NCBI GenBank assembly: GCA_028404615.1
Contig: JAOOBT010000004.1
Span: forward strand, 38,983 to 102,982
Source of the DNA: Candidatus Pelagibacter sp.
Lineage (GTDB): Bacteria > Pseudomonadota > Alphaproteobacteria > Pelagibacterales > Pelagibacteraceae
Direction: 5' to 3'
DNA length: 64,000 nucleotides
Shown piece by piece: positions 17,948 through 27,306 of this stretch; positions within the stretch are counted from its first letter, which is position 1; every line of letters begins with the position of its first letter. A program made the position numbers and the translations under genes. The notes beneath the pieces are model-generated. The model made no database searches. It worked only from the letters and a program-made list of their open reading frames with translations, and was not told where the DNA came from.

Positions 17948-18990
17948 GCATTAATTCCAACTGCTTCACTTACATTTTTGAGATTTTCTTTTTTTAATAT
18001 TGATATTAAGTCTCTCTTTATTTCTTTAACAATACCAGGCCCTTTGTAAACCATCCCAGTATATAATTGTACAGCATCAGCGCCTGCTGTTATTTTTTCG
18101 AAAGCACTTTCTCCTGAGTCTACTCCTCCAACTCCAATTATTTTTATTTTTCCTTTAGTTTCTCTATAAAATTTTTTTATTAAATTTGTTGAAATGTCTT
18201 TAAGTGGTTGCCCTGATAGCCCGCCAGTTTCATGCTTGTTTATATCAGAAAGAACATCTCGATTACTGTCTGTCGTATTAGAAACTATTAAACCTTGTAT
18301 TTTATGGCTAATTACTAAATCAACTATTTTACCTATTTCATTATCATTTATGTCTGGTGATATTTTTATTGCTACTGGACAATTAATCTTTTTTTCTTTT
18401 TTAATTTTATTTATTCCAGAGAGAAGTTTTTTCATTTCTTCTTGATCATGAAAATCCCTTAAACCTTCTGTGTTCGGGGAAGAAATATTGATTGTTATGT
18501 ATCCAGCATGAATTGCAAGTCTCGAGAGGCAAATGTAATAATCATTCTCTTTATTTTTTGTTTCTTTATTTGGTCCAATGTTAATACCTAGAAATCCATC
18601 AGGATGATTATTAGATATTCGTTTTGAAACAGTCTCTGAACCATGATTATTAAATCCAAGTCGATTAATAAGTGCTTGATCTTTCTCTAGTCTGAATATT
18701 CTAGGTTTAGGATTACCCAATTGTTGTTTTGGAGTAATTGTGCCTACTTCTATAAAACCAAATCCAAATTTAAATAAAGAGTTATAAACCTCTGCACTTT
18801 TATCAAAACCGGCTGCTAAGCCAATGGGGTTAGATATTGTTTTACCTAAAAGATTTATCTTAAGCATTTCTTCACCTTCAACATAAAAAAAACTTTTTGG
18901 AAGAATGTTTGCTTTTAAAGACTTAATAGCCAAATCATGTGCTACTTCTGGGTCTAGAGAAAATATATAAGGCCTTAATATTGAAAACAT
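17944..18990 (-). CDS. pyrD: Dihydroorotate dehydrogenase (quinone), class 2
   Basis: 348 residues. The N-terminal helices bind the membrane, and the barrel contains NPIGLAAGFDKS, GFGFIEVGTITPKQQ, NISSPNTEGLRDF and IGVGGVDSGESAFEKITAGADAVQ, which form the FMN and orotate sites. The Ser of SSPNT is the class 2 catalytic base. It oxidises dihydroorotate with quinone as acceptor at the inner membrane. It shares 1 nt with lysS upstream on the same strand. Length fits class 2 enzymes. Confidence 0.95.
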   Translation of the reverse strand: MFSILRPYIFSLDPEVAHDLAIKSLKANILPKSFFYVEGEEMLKINLLGKTISNPIGLAAGFDKSAEVYNSLFKFGFGFIEVGTITPKQQLGNPKPRIFRLEKDQALINRLGFNNHGSETVSKRISNNHPDGFLGINIGPNKETKNKENDYYICLSRLAIHAGYITINISSPNTEGLRDFHDQEEMKKLLSGINKIKKEKKINCPVAIKISPDINDNEIGKIVDLVISHKIQGLIVSNTTDSNRDVLSDINKHETGGLSGQPLKDISTNLIKKFYRETKGKIKIIGVGGVDSGESAFEKITAGADAVQLYTGMVYKGPGIVKEIKRDLISILKKENLKNVSEAVGINA

Positions 18991-20558
18991 TAATTATTAC
19001 TTATCTTATCTTTCATTAATTCAATTGTCTCTTTCAATCCGAAGAAGCTGACAAAATAACCCATCCTAGGACCATTTTCCTCTCCAAATACAACTTCATA
19101 AATTAATTTAAACCAATCTCGGAGATTTTCTTCATAACCATTTTCTTTACCTGTTGCGTAGACAATAGTTTGGATTTCTTCTGGTTTTAAATTTTGTTTA
19201 ATTTCAGATAATTTTAAAACTAGATTATCTAATGCTTTCTTCTCACTCGCTGAAGGTTTTTTAAATTTTTTATTTGGTTCAACTTTATCTTTAAAATAAT
19301 TTATAGCATATTCAGTCAATCCATCTAAAATCGGATAATCTTTTGGTTTTATCTCTTTATGAAATCTATTAATGAACTTCCATAGTATTTCTTTATTATC
19401 TGCATTGCTAGACCCAACTAAATTTAGCAACATTGAAAACGGCATTACAATTTTTTCTGATGGCGGTTTTCCATTGTGTACGTGCCAAACTGGATTTAAA
19501 ATTTGATCTTTGTCTTTTTGACTGGAATATTTTTCGATACTAGTCAAATAATCATCAACTGTTTTGGGTACAACTTCAGCGTAAAGCTTTTTAGCTCTTT
19601 TAGGATTTGGATACATATAAAGAGACAAACTCTCTGGTGAAGCATATCTTAACCATTGTTCAATTGAAATTCCATTACCTTTAGACTTTGATATTTTTTC
19701 TCCTTTTTCATCTAGGAAGAGCTCATAAGCAAAGCCGTGGGGAGGATTTTTTCCAAGAGTTTTACAAATTTTATTAGACAAAATTGCGCTCTCTGTTAAG
19801 TCTTTACCATACATTTCAAAGTCAACATCAAACGTAAACCATCTCATTGCCCAGTCTACCTTCCACTGAAGTTTACATTTTCCATTTAAAATACTAGTTT
19901 CTATTTTTTTTCCATTATTATCAAAAACTACTTCTCCAGTCTTTTTATTCATTTCTAATAATGAAATCTCTAAAACTTTTCCAGTTTCAGGACATATTGG
20001 TAGGAATGGACAATATGTTTTTCTTCTTTCCTGTCTCAGAGTTGGTAAGATAATATTCATCACATCTTCATATTTTTCTAAAACTCTTATTAATGAGTCA
20101 TTAAAAACACCAGTTTTATAATTTTCTGTCGAGCTTTTAAAAATAAATTTAAAATTAAATTTATTTAAAAACTTTTTGAGCATCTCATTATTATGCTCAC
20201 CAAAACTATTATATCTTTTAAATGGGTCTGGTATATCTGTAAGAGGTTTTCCTAAATTGTCTTTTAAAACTTGATCGTTCGGAATATTGTCAGGTACTTT
20301 TCTTAAGCCATCCATATCATCAGAGAAAGTAATCAGTTCATGATTAATTTTTTCTATATGATTAAGGGCATTAATCATCATGGTAGTCCTAGCCACTTCT
20401 CCAAATGTTCCAATGTGTGGCAAACCGCTCGGGCCATAACCGGTTTGAAAAGTTATTTTGTTCTTTTTTTTTATAATTTCGTTTCTATCTTTTAATAACT
20501 TTCTTATTTCAACAAATGGCCAAGATGATGTTGATTGAATTAAGTTCTTATCCAGCAT
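18990..20558 (-). CDS. lysS: Lysyl-tRNA synthetase, class I
   Basis: 522 residues of the class I (archaeal-like) LysRS. The HIGH-type motif is in GPSGLPHIGTFGE (about residues 43-55), and KISKSKGNG is the KMSKS loop. The long C-terminal helical part binds the anticodon. Class I LysRS is typical of many alphaproteobacteria and supports the taxonomic call. It charges tRNA-Lys. It shares one base with pyrD and diverges from trkH over 93 nt. Confidence 0.94.
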   Translation of the reverse strand: MLDKNLIQSTSSWPFVEIRKLLKDRNEIIKKKNKITFQTGYGPSGLPHIGTFGEVARTTMMINALNHIEKINHELITFSDDMDGLRKVPDNIPNDQVLKDNLGKPLTDIPDPFKRYNSFGEHNNEMLKKFLNKFNFKFIFKSSTENYKTGVFNDSLIRVLEKYEDVMNIILPTLRQERRKTYCPFLPICPETGKVLEISLLEMNKKTGEVVFDNNGKKIETSILNGKCKLQWKVDWAMRWFTFDVDFEMYGKDLTESAILSNKICKTLGKNPPHGFAYELFLDEKGEKISKSKGNGISIEQWLRYASPESLSLYMYPNPKRAKKLYAEVVPKTVDDYLTSIEKYSSQKDKDQILNPVWHVHNGKPPSEKIVMPFSMLLNLVGSSNADNKEILWKFINRFHKEIKPKDYPILDGLTEYAINYFKDKVEPNKKFKKPSASEKKALDNLVLKLSEIKQNLKPEEIQTIVYATGKENGYEENLRDWFKLIYEVVFGEENGPRMGYFVSFFGLKETIELMKDKISNN

Positions 20559-20651
20559 ACTAATGGTTTATTAAATTTTATATGCAAAATACAGATATAA
20601 TTACGTCATATTAAGTTGAATTTTAAAACTAATTAAATAATCTCATTTATA

Positions 20652-22100
20652 ATGGCTAGCAACAAAACAGTCTTTTTTTTAATCGGTGTATTGCTCATTG
20701 TACTAGGTCTTTCAATGTTAGCGCCGTATTCGATGCAAATTTTATATAAAGAAAATAGTCATAGTTTCATATCATCGTCTTTTGTAACCATATTCATTGG
20801 AATCTTATGCGTACTTGCAAATCTAGAAAAAGATTTTAAGCTTAACCTTAGACAAACTTTTTTATTTTCAACACTTGCTTGGGTGATGGTTGCAATTTTT
20901 GGTAGCTTACCATTTTTGTTATCGAGTGAGTCTTTTTCTTTCAGCGACGCCTTTTTTGAAAGTATGTCTGGTATTACAACTACAGGAGCAACGATTATTT
21001 CTGATTTAGACAATAGTCCGAAAAGCATTTTATTGTGGAGAGCTATAATGCAATGGTTAGGCGGAATTGGAATAGTAGTTATGGCTATTACAATTCTACC
21101 TTTATTAAAGGTCGGAGGGATGCAACTTTTTAAAATGGAAGGTCCAGATACAACAGAAAAAATTTTGCCAAGAACTATTGAAGTAGCTGCTATTATAATT
21201 TCTACTTATATAATCTTAACATTGTTTTGTGGTTTTTTTTATTGGATATTTGGTATGACAATCTTTGACAGTATTTGTCATGCTATGACAACAATAGCTA
21301 CGGGAGGATTTTCTACCCACAATGACTCAATAGGTTTCTTTAAAAATTCTAATATAGAAATAGTTGCGAGCATATTTATTATTTTGGGGAGTATTCCTTT
21401 TATTTCTTACTTAAAATTTTCCCAAGGAAATAGAAAAATTTTTTTTCAAGATGTTCAAATTAAAGGTCTGATTTACTTGTTGGTGATCTCAATTACAATA
21501 ATGTTTTTGTATCTACTATTTATAAATTATGAAAGTAATATATTTGATAAGATAAGAATTTCGTCATTTAACGTTATTTCAATTTTATCCGGAACTGGAT
21601 ATGTAACTGATGACTTTGGTTTATGGGGAAAATTTTCTTTAATTTTTTTCTTATTCTTAATGTTTATAGGTGGATGTGCAGGTTCAACTGCGTGTGGTAT
21701 AAAAATTTTTAGACTACAAATGCTTTTAATATTTCTTAAAAATCAAGTCAAAAAGTTGGTCTACCCTAATAGTGTAATTATAACCAAATATAATAACCAC
21801 AAAATTTCAGATGATTTTATTAGGTCAGTAATAATTTTTATTTTTTCCTTTTTGTTTATATTTTTAATAATTGCCATGCTTCTTTCGATAAGTGGATTAG
21901 ATTTTGTTACATCAATATCTGGTGCTGCGAGTTCAATTTCTAATGTCGGGCCGGGATTAGGAGAAATTATTGGGCCAGATGGAAACTATAAAAATTTACC
22001 AGATTTATCTAAATGGATTTTAGCAACTGGCATGTTACTAGGAAGATTAGAACTATTTGCAGTTCTGGTACTTTTTTTTCCTTCTTTTTGGAGAAATTAA
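20652..22100 (+). CDS. trkH: Trk potassium uptake system membrane subunit
   Basis: 482 residues with about ten membrane segments and the four-fold MPM repeats of the TrkH/KtrB family, with filter-like turns GITTTGATI, TIATGGFST, LSGTGYVTD and SNVGPGLGE. It is a K+ channel subunit that needs the NAD/ATP-binding TrkA, which is not in this window. The ATG is preceded by a short AT-rich divergent promoter region. Length matches E. coli TrkH (about 483). It precedes ampG by 3 nt, so co-transcription is possible though functionally unrelated. Confidence 0.94.
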   Translation: MASNKTVFFLIGVLLIVLGLSMLAPYSMQILYKENSHSFISSSFVTIFIGILCVLANLEKDFKLNLRQTFLFSTLAWVMVAIFGSLPFLLSSESFSFSDAFFESMSGITTTGATIISDLDNSPKSILLWRAIMQWLGGIGIVVMAITILPLLKVGGMQLFKMEGPDTTEKILPRTIEVAAIIISTYIILTLFCGFFYWIFGMTIFDSICHAMTTIATGGFSTHNDSIGFFKNSNIEIVASIFIILGSIPFISYLKFSQGNRKIFFQDVQIKGLIYLLVISITIMFLYLLFINYESNIFDKIRISSFNVISILSGTGYVTDDFGLWGKFSLIFFLFLMFIGGCAGSTACGIKIFRLQMLLIFLKNQVKKLVYPNSVIITKYNNHKISDDFIRSVIIFIFSFLFIFLIIAMLLSISGLDFVTSISGAASSISNVGPGLGEIIGPDGNYKNLPDLSKWILATGMLLGRLELFAVLVLFFPSFWRN

Positions 22101-22103
22101 AAT

Positions 22104-23477
22104 ATGGAAATATCAAAAAAACAAACTCTTTCTAATTCATTCGCGGTCTATTTTGATCGGAGAATGATCAAGATATTATTACTTGGCGCGATAAGTGGTT
22201 TCCCTTGGGTAATTATAGGAAGTAGTTTGAGCCTTTGGCTAAAGGAAGATGGTTTAAGTAGAAGTACAATTGGGTGGGCAGGTTTAATTTTTGCTGTATA
22301 CGCTTTTAATTACTTATGGGCGCCTATTATCGATAGAGTTAGAATTCCTTTGCTAACAAATAAATTTGGTCATAGACGAAGTTGGATAATAGTAATGCAA
22401 ACTATTATTTTATTTAGCTTAATTTCTTGGAGTTTAATCAATCCAACTGCAAATTTGGCATTAGTAATAAGCATAGGTTTGATAATTGCAATAGCCTCCG
22501 CAACTCAAGACATCACTTTAGATGCTTTAAGAATTGAGCAAATCGGAGAGCATGAAGGTAAGTCAATGCAAGCAGGTGCCGCAATGGCTGTAGTCGGTTG
22601 GTGGACTGGTTACAAACTAGGTGGTGTCGTTTCTCTCAATACTGCAGAATTTTTTCAGCTGGCTGGTTTTGAAAACTATTGGCAAATAACTTTTTTAGTT
22701 TTGGGTATCTTAATAATTGTTTGCAATATTGGTTTAATGTTCGTGAATGAGACAATTACATTTGATAGAGAAGCAAATCAAAAACAAGCCGAAAACATTA
22801 TTGCGGGAAAGTTGGGCTCCTCGAATATAATAACTAAAATTATTGCATGGTTGACAGGAACAATTATTGGTCCAGTTATTAGTTTTTTCAAAAAAAATGG
22901 TTTTAACATTGCAATAGCTATCTTGGGTTTTGTTTTTCTTTTTAAAATTGGGGAGGCTTTTCTAGGAAGAATGTCTGTAATTTTTTACAAGGAAATTGGA
23001 TTTACCAAGTCTGATATAGCACTTTACTCAAAAGGACTTGGTTGGATTACAACTGTAATATTTACCTTATTAGGTGGACTATTTGCAATTAGATCTGGAG
23101 TAATTACTGCAATGTTTGTATCGGGAATTTTAATGGCTTCAACAAATCTACTATTTTCACTTTTGGCTTGGTCAGGAAAATCTGAATTACTTTTTGCAAT
23201 TGCAGTCATTTTTGATGATATGGCAGCTGCTTTTGCCACTGTAGCATTTGTAGCCTTCATTTCTATGTTGGTCGATAGAACTTATACTGCTACACAGTAT
23301 GCGCTCTTAGCCTCGATAGGCACTGCAGGCAGAACTACTCTTGCAGCATCTTCGGGTGCTTTAGTCGATTGGTTAAATGGTGATTGGGGAATATTCTTTA
23401 TAATAACAGCAGTGATGGTAATCCCTTCTTTAATTTTTCTCTATTTAATAAAAGATAAACTTAAACTAAATGACTAA
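22104..23477 (+). CDS. ampG: AmpG-type muropeptide permease (MFS)
   Basis: 457 residues with about 12 membrane segments. LGAISGFPWVIIGSSLSLWLKEDGLSRSTIG and RRSWIIVMQ are like the AmpG/PAT family, as is QDITLDALRIEQI (the conserved DITLDALR motif). AmpG imports GlcNAc-anhydroMurNAc peptides freed by wall turnover into the cytosol. It overlaps the NlpC/P60 gene by 8 nt, which supports a recycling role. Exact substrate is inferred from the family. Confidence 0.85.
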   Translation: MEISKKQTLSNSFAVYFDRRMIKILLLGAISGFPWVIIGSSLSLWLKEDGLSRSTIGWAGLIFAVYAFNYLWAPIIDRVRIPLLTNKFGHRRSWIIVMQTIILFSLISWSLINPTANLALVISIGLIIAIASATQDITLDALRIEQIGEHEGKSMQAGAAMAVVGWWTGYKLGGVVSLNTAEFFQLAGFENYWQITFLVLGILIIVCNIGLMFVNETITFDREANQKQAENIIAGKLGSSNIITKIIAWLTGTIIGPVISFFKKNGFNIAIAILGFVFLFKIGEAFLGRMSVIFYKEIGFTKSDIALYSKGLGWITTVIFTLLGGLFAIRSGVITAMFVSGILMASTNLLFSLLAWSGKSELLFAIAVIFDDMAAAFATVAFVAFISMLVDRTYTATQYALLASIGTAGRTTLAASSGALVDWLNGDWGIFFIITAVMVIPSLIFLYLIKDKLKLND

Positions 23478-24210
23478 GTATTTTACTAACAATTTTCCAG
23501 TAATAAGTCTTCATAAGAGGCCCTCAACAAAATCAGAAATAGTGACTCAAATGATTTATGGGGAAAGTTTTTTGGTATCAAAAAAAACTAAAAAATGGCT
23601 TAAAATCAAAATTTCTGAAGATAATTATAAGGGTTATATATTAAATAAAAACTTTATAAACTTATTAAAACCTAGTCATAAAATTAATGTTTTAAAAGCA
23701 AAAATTTACAAATTTCCTAATAAACGAAAAAAAATAAATGAAATTACTTTTGGATCAAAAATTAAGGTTATAAGTATCAAAGGAAAATTTTTTAAATTTT
23801 CGAAAGGTTGGATTAATAAAAAAGAAGTAAAACCTATTTCATATAAAAATAAAAATCCATTTAGCAAAATTACTATCTTTAAAAACATTAAATATAAATG
23901 GGGAGGAAAAACTTTTAAAGGGATTGATTGCTCTGCCTTAATCCAACTATTTCTTAATTTTAATAATAAGTTTTGTCCTAGAGATGCTAAAGATCAAGTA
24001 AAGTATTTTAAAAAAAATGTAAAACTTAGCAATGTAAGGAAAAACGATATTATTTATTGGAAAGGACACGTAGCTTTAGCTTTATCTAATAAAAAACTTA
24101 TTCACGCTTATGGACCAATGAAAAAGACTGTAATTATGGGAATAGATCAAACAATAAAAAGGATTGAAAAAACTGCAAATTTAAAAGTAATTGGAATTAA
24201 AAGGCTATAA
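23470..24210 (+). CDS. NlpC/P60 peptidase with SH3-like N-terminus (YkfC-like)
   Basis: 246 residues. The first 125 contain two SH3b-like repeats (starting SLHKRPSTKSEIV and LKAKIYKFPNKRKK). The C-terminal peptidase has the catalytic triad Cys154 in GIDCSALIQ, His200 in GHVALAL and His212 in IHAYGP. No signal peptide or lipobox is visible, so it is expected in the cytosol, as for YkfC-type enzymes that cut gamma-D-Glu-diaminopimelate bonds. It overlaps ampG by 8 nt. Motifs firm; the recycling role is inference. Confidence 0.85.
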   Translation: MTKYFTNNFPVISLHKRPSTKSEIVTQMIYGESFLVSKKTKKWLKIKISEDNYKGYILNKNFINLLKPSHKINVLKAKIYKFPNKRKKINEITFGSKIKVISIKGKFFKFSKGWINKKEVKPISYKNKNPFSKITIFKNIKYKWGGKTFKGIDCSALIQLFLNFNNKFCPRDAKDQVKYFKKNVKLSNVRKNDIIYWKGHVALALSNKKLIHAYGPMKKTVIMGIDQTIKRIEKTANLKVIGIKRL

Positions 24211-24312
24211 ATGGCAAAGGCAGCTTCAGTCTCCCTCCACTGCCCTTAAATATAATTTAAATGATTCGTAGTTTATAATTAAGACTCTTTTTAGTTGTGT
24301 GGATATGAATAA

Positions 24313-24402
24313 TGGCGGAGAGAGAGGGATTCGAACCCTCGAAACGGTTTCCCGTTTACACGCTTTCCAAGCGTGCGCCTTCAACCACTCGGCCACCTCT
24401 CC
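24313..24402 (-). tRNA. tRNA-Ser(GGA)
   Basis: Folds as a class II tRNA: acceptor GGAGAGG/TCTCTCC (one G-T pair), anticodon stem CACGC/GCGTG with loop TTGGAAA (anticodon GGA), long variable arm, T arm GAGGG TTCGAAT CCCTC. The 3' CCA is encoded. The molecule is 90 nt including CCA. It lies just downstream of the glycosyltransferase gene cluster's left end and reads on the same strand. Confidence 0.95.
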
Positions 24403-24421
24403 TTTTAAAAAAAACAACAAA

Positions 24422-25447
24422 TTAAATTTTTTTTAAAAATTTTGTTATCGCATTATGCTCCTCTTTAGGTGAGAACATATTTGATAATTTTTTTCTTTGG
24501 CTAGATGATTTTTTTAAAAAATTTTCTAACTTCAAATTAGATAAAATTAGTTTACAGAAATTTTTAATTTCCGAGGATTTTACTTCAGTAAAAATTGGTT
24601 TTTTCCAATATTCTTTTCCTCCCTCACCTGTGTAACCAATTACCTTATTTCCTGATATAGCTGCTTCAACTGGAGGAAGCGGTAAACCTTCAAGTTCAGA
24701 AAAAGCTAAAAAAATTTTTGATTCTGCAAGATTTTTATAAACTTCTTTTTCGGTGAGATTTATTAATGGTTTAATTTTCCATTTTTTTGGAAGATAGTTT
24801 TTTAAAAAAGATATAACTAACTCACTGTGTCGTCTCAGTTTTCTCGGCATATAAGTAATTACATTTTTCTTTTTTGTTTTTCTAAATTTTTTAAAATCAA
24901 TAGAGTATTTAACATCAATAATTTTCTTTTTTTCATTTGGGTAGGCCAATGAAACGCACTCTTTAATATCTTTTGAATAACTCAAAATAAATTTACATTT
25001 TTTATAAGCTAAGTTTAATTTAGCAGCATTATTAGTTGGAAATATTGAATAACCATTTTGAACAAATATGGCATAAGGTATTTTTTCTTTAATAAAAAAT
25101 TCAGCTGCAAAATGAGCAAACATTTCAGGTAAAATTACAAAATCTTTTTGTTTATCAAAGACTAAGTCATTTTTTACTTTTACTTTTATATTAAACCATG
25201 AAAAAAAATAATTTTTTTTCACTGTTAAGTCTTTAAAATTCCATCCAGAATGTTTAATCTTTTTTAAACTACCACTAAATTTTTTGTTTAAGGAATTTAA
25301 AATTTTTCCTATCTTCTTTTTTTTAACATGAACTATTGAAGAAGAATATCTTTTAAGAGAATTTATATAATTTGAATATTGATAAATTACCTTTCCTCCA
25401 CCTGAAGCGCCTTTTTGTGCGTCAATTAAAAATATAATATTTTTCAT
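24422..25447 (-). CDS. Glycosyltransferase, GT-B type
   Basis: 341 residues. The N-terminal [16 protein letters not shown] and the C-terminal [32 protein letters not shown] are the GT4-like donor-binding region, with E-x7-E spacing between the glutamates of [11 protein letters not shown]. The protein is basic, Lys-rich and has no membrane segment. It probably adds a sugar to LPS or capsule; substrate unknown. It overlaps the methyltransferase gene by 4 nt and ends 19 nt before tRNA-Ser. Confidence 0.75.
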   Translation of the reverse strand: MKNIIFLIDAQKGASGGGKVIYQYSNYINSLKRYSSSIVHVKKKKIGKILNSLNKKFSGSLKKIKHSGWNFKDLTVKKNYFFSWFNIKVKVKNDLVFDKQKDFVILPEMFAHFAAEFFIKEKIPYAIFVQNGYSIFPTNNAAKLNLAYKKCKFILSYSKDIKECVSLAYPNEKKKIIDVKYSIDFKKFRKTKKKNVITYMPRKLRRHSELVISFLKNYLPKKWKIKPLINLTEKEVYKNLAESKIFLAFSELEGLPLPPVEAAISGNKVIGYTGEGGKEYWKKPIFTEVKSSEIKNFCKLILSNLKLENFLKKSSSQRKKLSNMFSPKEEHNAITKFLKKI

Positions 25448-26265
25448 TTTTTAATTAATAATAAAATTTTTTCATTTTTCCAACTAGCTGTAAAATTATT
25501 TATATGCGAGGTATCTATGAAAGTGACATAAGAAAAAAATTTTAAAATATGCTTTATCTTTTCATGATATTTTTTTTCCTCATAGCCTTTTCGAAATTTA
25601 TAAATGTCCTCTATCACTAAAATTCCCCCTGGTTTTAAAAATTTATAAGTACTTAAAATTATATTAATTTGATGATTAAACAAATGTGTACTGTCATCAA
25701 TAATTATATCATATTTTTTTTTTGTTTTTTTAAATTGCGATGTGATGATTTTTTTGTGACTCACATCAATATAATGGTAACGAACATTTTTAAGTTTATC
25801 TCTTGTAGCTAAATTTATTTTATTTTTATCTATTTCAAAACAATCAATACTTGCTTTTTTAAAATACTCTCTCCACATTTTTGTTGAAGCATTTTTTTCA
25901 ATACCTATTTCAGCAACTGAACAATTTTTATTTATTAAATGATAAAAAAGTAAATTATATAAACTTGTATATCCGCTTCTATGACCATCTAAATTTATTC
26001 CAGATTTATTTGTGTAAAATTTCCTTCCTAATTTACAAAGATTTGTTTCATCTAAAGAGCTATCAAATACTATTTTTCCAAGCTTTCCAGAGTTTTTTCT
26101 AAAAACAAATCTTCTAGTTTTTTTTGAGAATTCGAAATTGAACTGCTCATTAATTTCCAATGCTGGTAGAATTTTAAAATTTGTCTTCTTGAAAATTAGG
26201 TTTAAGATTTTTGTTAACGTAAATAATAAGAATTTTAAAACATATCTAATTTTTTTTTTTATCAT
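25444..26265 (-). CDS. SAM-dependent methyltransferase of the Methyltransf_24-like type
   Basis: 273 residues. SAM motif I is CSVAEIGIEKNAST, followed by CFEIDKNKI, YDIIIDDSTH (acidic metal/sugar-binding residues) and LKPGGILVIEDIYKF, similar to sugar O-methyltransferases that modify glycans or macrolides. It overlaps the next glycosyltransferase gene by 4 nt. The likely role is methylation of a surface sugar. N-terminal residues 1-50 contain a hydrophobic stretch and basic residues that may associate with the membrane. Confidence 0.75.
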   Translation of the reverse strand: MIKKKIRYVLKFLLFTLTKILNLIFKKTNFKILPALEINEQFNFEFSKKTRRFVFRKNSGKLGKIVFDSSLDETNLCKLGRKFYTNKSGINLDGHRSGYTSLYNLLFYHLINKNCSVAEIGIEKNASTKMWREYFKKASIDCFEIDKNKINLATRDKLKNVRYHYIDVSHKKIITSQFKKTKKKYDIIIDDSTHLFNHQINIILSTYKFLKPGGILVIEDIYKFRKGYEEKKYHEKIKHILKFFSYVTFIDTSHINNFTASWKNEKILLLIKK

Positions 26266-26283
26266 AGTTTTTATTAAAGTTTA

Positions 26284-27306
26284 CTAATCAAAACTTAAAA
26301 TATTTCTACCTAAATTTTCAATAAACTCTTTATAGACCGGTAATTTATTCTTTCTTAATTCTTTTTGAATTTTTTTATAATTCTTTTTAATTCCATTTAA
26401 TGTAGCAAAAAAATTTATAAAATTTCTTTTTGATACAAATATTCCCTTTTTATCACCTATAACATGTTTAATATCGTCAAACACAATTACCGGGCGTCTT
26501 CTTGCTAAAGCTTCAAGAATAACTTGAGGGTGACCCTCTGTAAAAGACGGTAATACAAATATATTATGATCATCGTAAAATTTCATTAGTTTTAGTTTGC
26601 TTGTCTGAGTTTTATATATCTTTACATTGCTTTGGTTAAGGTAACTCTCCGTTCCCTTTTCTGCTCCAACCACTGTAAGAGATATATTCTTCTTATTCTT
26701 AATCAAGTTTAGTAAAGAGAAAATTCCTTTTTCTACTTTAAATCTTCCCACATATAATAATTTAAAATTTTTTACTTCTAAATTTTTTGGTTGTCTCAAC
26801 CAAGTTGAGTCTAATTGAGAGGGACTAACAATTTTTCCTTTTTTTCCTCTTAAAATATATTCTCTACAGCTGATCAAATTAGAGATTGAACAAGTAATAT
26901 TAAACATAAAGTGATAAATCAAAGGTCCAATTTTTCCAAATATGGCTTTGTATTCACCATAGCCGTCACTTCTTAAATATAAAGTTGGTTTTTTTCCAAA
27001 TAACCTTAAAAATATAGAACACATAAAAGTGTAAGGCGTTATAGAAATAACTAAATATTTTGCATCTGCCATCTTTGAAGCCTCGATAGCGGAAAAAATA
27101 TAAGAAAAAATATTGTTGTATATCTTAATTTTTTTAATTTTTATTTCGTGAGATCTACTTATTTTAGATTTTCTACCAAATAAATTGACCTCAAATTCTT
27201 TGTTTAAACCTTCAGGAGTAGTTTTTAGATCAATATTATCACAACAAAACTTTCCATCTTGAGATGAAATACTTTCGTTGGAAAAAATGAACAATTTTTT
27301 TTTCAT
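26284..27306 (-). CDS. Glycosyltransferase family 4
   Basis: 340 residues. The C-terminal half has LLYVGRFKVEKGIFSLL (nucleotide-sugar loop), NIFVLPSFTEGHPQVILEALARRRPVIVFDDI (the E-x7-E motif) of GT4 enzymes. The substrate is not evident. It shares one base with lepA (ATG/stop overlap) and is followed by the methyltransferase after 18 nt. It begins [14 protein letters not shown] with no signal peptide. Part of the surface-glycan set inside a translation operon. Confidence 0.83.
   Translation of the reverse strand: MKKKLFIFSNESISSQDGKFCCDNIDLKTTPEGLNKEFEVNLFGRKSKISRSHEIKIKKIKIYNNIFSYIFSAIEASKMADAKYLVISITPYTFMCSIFLRLFGKKPTLYLRSDGYGEYKAIFGKIGPLIYHFMFNITCSISNLISCREYILRGKKGKIVSPSQLDSTWLRQPKNLEVKNFKLLYVGRFKVEKGIFSLLNLIKNKKNISLTVVGAEKGTESYLNQSNVKIYKTQTSKLKLMKFYDDHNIFVLPSFTEGHPQVILEALARRRPVIVFDDIKHVIGDKKGIFVSKRNFINFFATLNGIKKNYKKIQKELRKNKLPVYKEFIENLGRNILSFD

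Noticed and set aside
24211..24249. Twelve-codon frame after the NlpC/P60 stop, with a GGCAG/CTGCC hairpin
   Set aside because: Too short and hairpin too weak; no T run, so neither peptide nor terminator is supported.
24226..24420. Minus-strand frame of 64 codons over tRNA-Ser
   Set aside because: Its sequence is the translated tRNA-Ser ([14 protein letters not shown] type), a well-known artefact.
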